From Adiantum capillus-veneris (taxonomy: Eukaryota > Streptophyta > Polypodiopsida > Polypodiales > Pteridaceae), in NCBI GenBank assembly GCA_014529385.2, contig CM043963.1:96230912-96294911 (forward strand): a stretch of 64,000 nt of DNA, given 5' to 3'. The stretch's first letter is position 1, and every line of letters begins with the position of its first letter. The notes beneath the pieces are model-generated. The model was given only the letters and a program-made list of their open reading frames with translations, had not been told where the DNA came from and made no database searches. The translations under genes were made by a program, and so were the position numbers. Below, piece by piece: positions 56,945-64,000 of this stretch.

Positions 56945-58456
56945 TTTGGGTACAGTTCAATGGAATAATGTAATGGCAAGGGCCACTACTTGTCGGCTTA
57001 GAGCATCGGCAGCTTGATTTTCCTTGCCTGGTCTAAATTTGATCTCAAAAGCGAACTCTTGTAGGAACTCAACCCATTGTCTTTGTCGCATATTGAGATT
57101 TGGCTGGGTGAAATTCCACTTGAGAATTTTGTGGTTAGTAACAAGCTCAAACATCTGACCTAGAAGATAGTGTCTCCACTTTTTGAGGGCATGAGCCACA
57201 GACAATAGTTCGAGGTCATGGGTGGGATAATTCTTCTCATGAACCTTGAGTTGTCATGATTCATAAGCTATGGGATGGCCTTCTTGCTGTAGGATTCCAC
57301 CTATACCTTGTATGCAAGCATCCACTATCACCTCAAAGGTTTTTTGAAAATCTGGAAGTTTGAGAATTGGTTCACTGGCCAAAATATCTTTTAATTTGTT
57401 GAAGGTTTTATCCCTCTTGTCTGACTAGATATAGGGTTCCTCCTTCTTAGTGAGTTCACTGAGAGGGCCTGCGATGAGTGCATAGTTTTTAATAAATACT
57501 CTACACCATCCTGTGAGGCCAAGAAATACCCGTGCTTCTGAAACACTCTTGGGAATGGGCCACTGAACTACAAATTCCACCTTAGCTGGGTCAGGAGAAA
57601 GACCATCCTTTGAAACTATGTATCCCAAATAGGCAACCTTCTCTACAAAGAAAGAGCATTTTCTACGCTTAGCGTAGAGTTGGGCTTTTCTGAGAATCTC
57701 CAAGGTAGGGCGTACATGCCATTCATGATCTTCTCTATGAATATATAAGGATGTCATCCAAGAAGACTAGAACAAAATAATCTAAATCTGTCCCGAAGAG
57801 GTCAGTCATGAGATGGTTAAATGTGGCAGGGACATTAGTTAGCCAAAAGGCATGACAGTGAACTCATAATACCCAAACCTTGTGTTAAAAGGTGTTTTCG
57901 GAATATCCTCCCTTTTTATCCCAACTTGGTAATAGCCTGACCTGAGATCAATCTTGGTGAAAAATTTGGAACCACCGAGTCGATCAAGCAGCTCATCTAT
58001 GCAAGGCAAGGGATACTTGTTCTTGACAGTGCATTGATTTAGGCCTCGAAAATCTAAGCAAAGTCTGAACGTTCCATCTTTCTTCTTTTGGAAGAGTACA
58101 GGAGCACCCTAGGGAGAGACACTCGGTTTGATGAAACCTTGTTCCAAAAGCTGAGTCAACTGATTCTTCTGCTCTATTTTTTTGGAAGGTGACATCTTTT
58201 ATGGAGTCCTTGCTATTGGTTGGGCACCAGGAATGAACTCGATCTCGTGTACTAATTCCCTAGGTGGTGGAAGAGTTGTCAATTCCTCTGGAAAAATATC
58301 TTGATATTCATTTAGCCATTCAGACTCTGATTCTTCTGATTTGGTCTCTGGTTTATTGAGCCTTATAACAAAAATTGATAGTCCTTTCTTTAACCCCTTA
58401 ACCAAACGACTGGCTTTGACCACCTTCAAGGGAGCTTTCCCTGTTTTGCCTTTCAC
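56945..58456 (-). pseudogene. chromovirus reverse transcriptase and RNase H
   Basis: Minus strand from 58456: EEFPEE-type opening (EYQDIFPEELTTLPPPRELV), then [60 protein letters not shown] and [11 protein letters not shown] (catalytic DD, ~57748-57765). KCSFFVEKVAYLGYIVSKDG, LSPDPAKVEFVVQWPIPKSV and FLGLTGWCRVFIKNYA come next. RNase H: FEVIVDACIQGIGGILQQEG, NYPTHDLELLSVAHALKKWR and HKILKWNFTQPNLNMRQRQW, ending KENQAADALSRQ (~57000). Several stops and frameshifts. Confidence 0.93.
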
Positions 58457-58530
58457 TAAGACTTGTTCACCCTTTGAGTTTGAAAAAGAGATGCTACCTT
58501 CGCTGCAATGTTGGCTTTATTTTTGCTCAG

Positions 58531-59427
58531 CTAATCCATCCCTAAGATTCCTTCAAATTGGCCCATATTTAGGATTCTAAATCTTTGTTGGGTTGAGTGA
58601 CCTTCTAGTTGAAAGGATAGGTCTACCATTTGTTCATCTGGCAGAATGGTGGATCCCGTTGCTAGAGAAACCCGTAACTTACGGCATGTGGTTTGGGAGG
58701 TGACTTGCAATCTTTTTACAGTGTTAGGTGACAAAAATGAATGTGAGCTACCAGAATCAATAAGAAAGGAAAGAGGTTTACCCTCATACTCTCCCTTAGT
58801 CTCAAGAATGGAGAATTGGCGATTTTGGTCACTAGGGTCCAAGGCAGCATAGATGTGGGCTTGCTCCTCCATCTCATCCTTTACTATAATGAAGTTCACA
58901 GTTGATGATCTAGGTGGGTTGTTGGTTGGATTTTGTCCATGAAGATGAGGCATAGGATTAGGTCTTGCCTGTGCTCGATTTCTCCCTCTAGTTTGAAGGT
59001 TTCTGAATTGTCCCCCTTGATTGGGTGGATTCAGATGGTTAGTAGGAGGCACCAAATAATTTGAGTCATTTCCTTTAGGGCATTTGACCTTCTTATGACC
59101 AAACTCTAGGCACTTGTAGCATTGAATTTGTCTTCCACTTTGAGTGACAAGAAGGGCATTCACACGAACAAGGTGGGGTGGTGGTTGGGATTGGGTAGTT
59201 GTCTTTGGGAGAAATGGTACTTTATTTGCTTGATAGGGCTGACCGTTGTTAGAAGGAAATTCTCGCTTCCTATTAGTTGTGGTGCTTCCCTTAAAAAGAC
59301 TCTTATGTTTTGACTTGGCCCAAATTAAAGCGTCCGCGAGTGAAATAGGTCGGAGGGACTCTACTTTGGAAGCCAAATCTCCTCCAAGTCCAAGGATGAA
59401 GCGACTTAGATTCTGTTTCGCTGTCAT
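58531..59427 (-). pseudogene. chromovirus gag C-terminus and protease
   Basis: Minus strand, 298 codons open. RFILGLGGDLASKVESLRPI ends the capsid part. CYKCLEFGHKKVKCP is a perfect CX2CX4HX4C knuckle (~59080-59125). FLIDSGSSHSFL (~58740-58780) is the aspartic protease active site, and FEGILGMD its C-terminal hydrophobic-Gly motif. It joins gag at 59440 through a frameshift. Confidence 0.93.
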
Positions 59428-59439
59428 GAGAGGAGCATA

Positions 59440-60021
59440 TCATGAAAGCCGGAAAAATTTCTCATAGTAAACTTCGACAAACCTATTCCCTAGCTTGCAT
59501 GAAAGAAACTCATTCATCTTAGTGGTGGAGTAGTCTAGGGGAAGATAGCATTCCTTGAGATGATGCTTTAACTCATCCCAATTTTGAGTCATTTCTGCTA
59601 CTTGGCGAGTTTGACAGTTGAGCTTCCACCATGTTTTTGCAGGTCCTTCTAGCTTGGCTCTTCCCATTATTCCTTGAGCTTCTGAATTGTAACCAGCAAG
59701 AGCAAAGTAGTCATCCATCTGAATTATCCACTCTTCTAGTTGGGTAGGCACATCATCACCCGTTCCTAAAAATGGATGCGGTTGCACAGATTTGAGAAGG
59801 GCCTTGAGATCTTTGTCACACCCAAAACCCTCTACAAGGGCTGTAGCAAGCGACATTTGGTTGGAACGTGGCACAGGTGTAGCATGGGGTGTTGGTGGCA
59901 CTTGTGAATCAAGGGGTGCATGATCTGAAGCACTAACTGATGGTAAATCCCGAGAAGCCTGACTCCTTGCGAGTCTACGTGGCATTTTGCTGTGACAAAA
60001 AAATATCCTTTCTCTTGGCAA
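59440..60021 (-). pseudogene. chromovirus gag N-terminal part
   Basis: Minus strand from 60021; the more likely start is the internal ATG at about 59985 (MPRRLARSQASRD). It contains HPFLGTGDDVPTQLEEWIIQ, DDYFALAGYNSEAQGIMGRA and AKTWWKLNCQTRQV, the retrotransposon gag capsid wording. The reading frame ends near 59440 where CGR-to-stop or frameshift damage separates it from the next segment. Confidence 0.88.
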
Positions 60022-60372
60022 TCGAGTTGAAAAACCTTTCAGGTATACAAGACTAGTTAAATTCTTTTTAGAGATAGACCTTTCAAAAAGCTAAACTCTT
60101 TGTTATTTTCTCTGTTCAAATCTTTTCTTTTTTTCTCTTTCTATTATGCCAAAAACTTTATACATCTCGGGGAAATCATTACTGATATAGGCTAGCACTT
60201 CTTTAGTACTTTCTAGACATCAAGTTCTTCCATTTGCTTTTGGACAATTTCGAGTACTTCCTCTTCTTGAGAGGTCCACATCATCTGTAATTTGAGAAGT
60301 TATTTTCCATTACCTCACCCTTTCCTACAAGAGTCAGTTAGAACCTTTATCTATCCAAGGACAGAAACTGCA

Positions 60373-60383
60373 CTCTGATACCA
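60373..60383 (-). promoter_or_regulatory. chromovirus primer-binding site (initiator tRNA-Met)
   Basis: The minus strand reads TGGTATCAGAG two bases after the LTR end (AG spacer), complementary to the 3' end of initiator tRNA-Met. This fixes the minus orientation of the element. Confidence 0.9.
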
Positions 60384-60385
60384 CT

Positions 60386-63261
60386 TGTGAGGGCCATGCG
60401 CGGGGACCACCAGTTGTACCCTCTCAACATGGATACACAATGATCTCCGACATCCCTCCCGCTTGAGGCTGACACCAAGACAGGACTCCTCCTGCTCTTC
60501 GATGCCACCTCAAGGGGGTGATAACATTCACTTTCTCTCATAGGGATCCCTTAGCCCCGAAGAACCTTTGCTTACCGATCAAACTTACAATCGAAGTCAT
60601 CATACTAACTTGGAACTCAACCTTCTAGGGTCAATTGGTGGGAGTTCTCTAATTCACCCTTGGTTCAAGGTCATTTAAGCTTTTTTCCTGGTTAGGACCG
60701 AGCACAGCCGTTAATACGTTCCCCTAAGGTGAGTGTATTATAATCTAGATGAATCCCTCGATCCCAAGTTGTTCCCCGCTCCGTAGATCGGAATCCCTTC
60801 CCCCCCGCTCGGGACTTAATTGCTAAGACAACATAAAATTGGGTTCAACTTTTTGGCCACCAATTAACCCTCTAGAATCCGCCCACCCACCGAACCGTTT
60901 GATAAATGCACCTTCACAAGGTAGTACTATGATACTAGAAAACAATATTCCAATCATGGCGAATTAAGAATACATTTCAAGCATATGAAAGCAGCATGCA
61001 AACTGTTGCATACCCTTGCAAATGTGCATTTATCAGGTCATTCCCACCTTTTCCTTTATAGAATATTTTTACTTTCTTTTTCCTTTAATGCTAGTAAGAT
61101 TATCTAGTTATCTTTCAAGCAGTCACATATACTTCTCCAGGCATAACCCTATCCTCGTCCCACGACCAGGGTATCCAGTCTCCTCCGCCACATGAGAAGG
61201 CGGCACCTTTACACATATTCCAATTCTTATTTTTCTTTATCTTGTGTGGGAAAGGCTTAAAAAATAATATACTTTGGGTTCCTTTTAAATCAATAATCCC
61301 GAGAAGAAGAGCAAAGCTCCGGCTGCTAATGAGGACAATTGCGGAATAGCCCATTTAGGTTCCTAGCCTTTCCAAGGTTCCTTTTTCTCAAACAATTTGA
61401 AGAGTTCCTTAATTGAATCACATCCTCCTCCCTTATCATGATCCCTCCATGGATTCTTTTTCCTTCCTCCTTTTCTCGTCGGCATCAGGCCTACCCGGAC
61501 TAGGCCGATTTCCAGACGCATCCGTGGGTCACATCCACCCGGTTGGGACACACTCCCATTCAATCCCATTTCTAGGGCAATGAATGAACCCTGAGCTCAA
61601 ACATAGACCAACGGTTATCAGTCCTAGCCAAAAAGGATCCTCCCCCGTTGTATCCCAGAGGTAAACACCTGCGCCGGCCTTTTTTCAAACATGAAGGCAA
61701 GTTCACACTTAAATCGCTATGTTATGCTAGGGCTATCCACATCTAATACTAGTTTAAATTTTAGATTAAGCTTCTTGAGTTATAATCCCTTAATTCCTAC
61801 TTCCTTTTAATTTTCTACTCAAACAAGACCTTAGAAATCAACGAATCTCTTGGAATTTTTAAGGGTTTGTCTTGACGAAAGTTTCGAGTTAACCGCCGCG
61901 ACTTCGATGAATCCCATTTTGGTCGCTTTTCATCATTGCCATCCATGGGGTATGTCCATGGAAGCGTTGGAGTTTTATGTTCAAGCAACACGATCATGAC
62001 ATCCGTGAATCTATCCCCTTACTCTCCCCTTCGAATTTGCAAAACAAACTTGGAAGCATACAAACTTGAAATGAACAATGCATATGATTCCTATAATGAG
62101 TTTTTACTTTGGTGTGATCTAGGCATGGTACACACAAAACATTCGAAATGCACCAACTTACAACCTTGGGCAGCTAATCAAAACTTCCTTTGAGTGCTTA
62201 TGCAAGAGTAAAACCCTTCTATGTATGGTAGTGTAAAATGGCAAAGTTCCTAAGAGTGGATTTGCTAGTGTATCGTAAAATATGCATATAATAGTGTATG
62301 AATGATTAACAAATTCTTCTTTAGGAAGGGATTTATGCATACCTTTACTACCGTGGAGAGGATTAATCAAGTGGCTTAAGGAGGCTTAAGGTTTCGAAAC
62401 ATTAACGTGTATATAGTAGGGTCTTCTCTTTGCTTGGAAGAGTAACGACAAGTGTAATGACGTGTCCGGATCTTTTCTGCTTCCCTTTGCTTAAAAACCA
62501 CCAATTTGGCTATGGGGATAGAAAGAGATTAAGAAAACTCAAGCTATGGAAAGCTTGTAGGTTAAGAGAGAGAAGGTGAAGAGGGTAATGGTAATTTGGA
62601 TTATGGTTATGGCTTCTCTTGAGGAGAGAAGTGTGTGTAGGGTGTGTATGAAGAAGGAGGATTAGTTATGGCTTTCATAGCTCACTATCAAGCTTGCAAT
62701 TTCAAAATGTGTAGAGAAATGAAGTGAAGTGAAGCATAGCAAAGTGTTTAATGAGTAGGGAAGGCCTCCTTTTAAGCTTAATTTTGATAAGTTCCTTAAC
62801 TTATCATGATAATTTACTTTTACATATCTTGATATCCTTTCTTGATTTTCAAAGCTTCTCTAACAAGCTACTTATACAAGAAGCTACTTTTCCTACAAGT
62901 GGCTTATACATGAAGCACCTTTTCTACAAGTGGCTTCTTCAACGAGCTACTCTCAACAAGTGGATTTTTCAACAATTTACTTTTTTCACCTTACCCTATT
63001 CTTTCTTTGTTTTCTTATGCAAATTTTTTTTCTTTTTCTTTCTTGAGATAAAACTAATATCCCATGCATTGGTTACATCCACGTTCCCATGGTTAAAAAC
63101 AAAAGCGTCTCATGGATAGCTTTGCATTGATTATATCCATGTTCCCTTGGTTAAAACCGAAAGCGTCTCGTGGGTAGCTAGGGTGCTTTACTTGATTGTA
63201 TTCGGAAAGTTGATGGCTTAGATATTTTAGCAAGAGTAAGGGCTAAGAGGAGAACCTTACA
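60386..63261 (-). mobile_element. chromovirus 5' LTR
   Basis: 2.88 kb, TGTGAGGGCC...ACCTTACA as read on the plus strand. Co-linear with 51657-54429, with substitutions and indels, so the insertion is older than the Tat element by eye. Confidence 0.92.
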
Positions 63262-63440
63262 CCAATCTAGGCAACACATGATTATTAAAGAACATTATTA
63301 TATATGTCTTTTTTTGAAAGGACACATTCACATATAATAATCATCTAACGTAGAATCGATAGGTGGCCATACTGAAGTGTACATATACAAAACAAAGTAC
63401 ATCCCACCAAAAGCAGAATCTAGGCATATTTTAACTCTAG
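63262..63440 (+). repeat. palindrome array continued beyond chromovirus
   Basis: CCAATCTAGGCAACACATG completes the palindrome half interrupted at 51656. TAGAATCGATAGGTGGCCAT near 63350 and ACAAAACAAAGTACATCCCACC at 63395 are linker text seen at 48510 and 49745. Confidence 0.88.
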
Positions 63441-64000
63441 ATTTATCACAAGTTCATTCTAAGTTTGGAATATGTCAATTTTTCTAATCAATTTTCTTAG
63501 AGAATGTGCTCTACATTTGCCACATGAAATCTAGAATAGGTAAAGGTAATTAGGTTTAACTTGTTGACACTTGAAAATATCCATTGGATTCTAATATAAG
63601 CATGAGTTTCACTACAAAATAAAAGCATGGTAAGTTCAAGTTTAAGCCACCCACCATGGGATGGGTTAATGCCTTTATGATCTTCCTTAGGCATAGGTAA
63701 CTCTAGACTGGCCACTTATCCATTCTAGGATAAGAAATTAAGGTGGCAGTTCTAGCGTGTGAATCCTCAATGCCTTATTTTTTTCACTACATTTTCTTGC
63801 TTTGTATGTTTCAAGAACTACCTTCATTATTTTTCTTGATACCCTCAAATGATATTGTATTTTCTTTACCTTGTGGCTTGTTTCTCTACCTTTTCTAATT
63901 GTTTTGACTAATTTTGAAATATTGCTATTTTGTTTCCTTTAGATACAAAACATGACATGGTTGCTACATCCACGCTCCCATCATGCAAACACTAGGTAAG
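63441..64000. other. unassigned right end with one inverted palindrome copy
   Basis: CTCTAGACTGGCCACTTATC-CATTCTAGG (63703-63731) is a further copy of the palindrome in the opposite orientation. Otherwise no coding motif or element end is seen to the window edge. Confidence 0.6.

Larger units (their letters stand above)
51657..63261 (-). mobile_element. chromodomain Ty3/gypsy element (Tekay/Del-like), 11.6 kb
   Basis: LTRs at 51657-54429 and 60386-63261 in minus orientation, with ends TGTGAGG/CCTTACA as read on the plus strand. Flanks share CCAAT (51652-51656 and 63262-63266), the 5-bp target-site duplication, and joining the flanks restores a palindrome unit of the host array. Internal order on the minus strand: PBS, gag, protease, RT, RNase H, integrase, chromodomain. 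Large LTRs and a C-terminal chromodomain suggest a Tekay/Del-type chromovirus. An extra antisense ORF lies between chromodomain and 3' LTR. Confidence 0.93.

Overview
This window is nuclear DNA from a land plant with a large, repeat-dominated genome. I found no intact host gene. Nearly everything recognisable is transposable-element DNA in several nested layers, long (CT)n/(GA)n/(GT)n microsatellites, or pseudogene fragments. The PPR fragments (IH-type helices, LVDMYAKCG, ELPTQDAVS, GEEALGCFQQMQSEG) and a decayed gene with a VGHTHKDID motif suggest a fern or another seedless plant. That taxonomic call is inference from wording style and was not checked against a database.

Layout from left to right. 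(1) 1-764: a minisatellite whose repeat unit carries internal microsatellites. (2) 823-4587: remains of a plus-strand chromodomain Ty3/gypsy element (family G1 here), ending in an 1.8 kb LTR. (3) 4588-6372 and 12399-13720: one minus-strand LINE (LINE-A), split by a Ty1/copia element at 6378-12393. The copia insertion has a CTCCT target-site duplication and an inverted copy of its own 3' end at its left side. (4) 13.7-21.2 kb: mostly unassigned DNA with microsatellites, a 321-bp tandem duplication and a 5'-truncated LINE (LINE-B, 17991-19168) with a 17-bp target-site duplication. (5) 21190-31271: an almost complete Tat-type Ty3/gypsy element with 2-kb LTRs, an RNase H of each of two types, two paralogous 70-codon leader ORFs, and a perfect stem-loop next to the polypurine tract. 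(6) 32129-37240: a minus-strand internally deleted G1 element. (7) 37.4-43.8 kb: two copies of a segment carrying PPR fragments, interrupted by two different MITE-like insertions.

(8) 44.2-51.7 kb plus 63.3-64 kb is the most unusual part. A decayed minus-strand gene resembling the uncharacterised DUF7869 family lies beside a decayed, intron-containing plus-strand gene with a ParB/sulfiredoxin-like DG-x-H motif. The latter is flanked by arrays of a ~28-bp imperfect palindrome in opposite orientations, more than 25 copies in all. I read this as a candidate undescribed mobile element or segregation-like system. (9) 51657-63261: an 11.6 kb minus-strand chromovirus with 2.8-kb LTRs inserted into one of those palindromes, with a CCAAT target-site duplication. 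It carries an antisense ORF of about 170 codons with its own upstream TATA box.

The nesting gives relative ages. The LINE-A insertion predates the copia insertion. The palindrome array predates the chromovirus. The segmental duplication predates at least the 245-bp MITE, because the other copy preserves the empty site. All recognisable coding regions carry stops or frameshifts.
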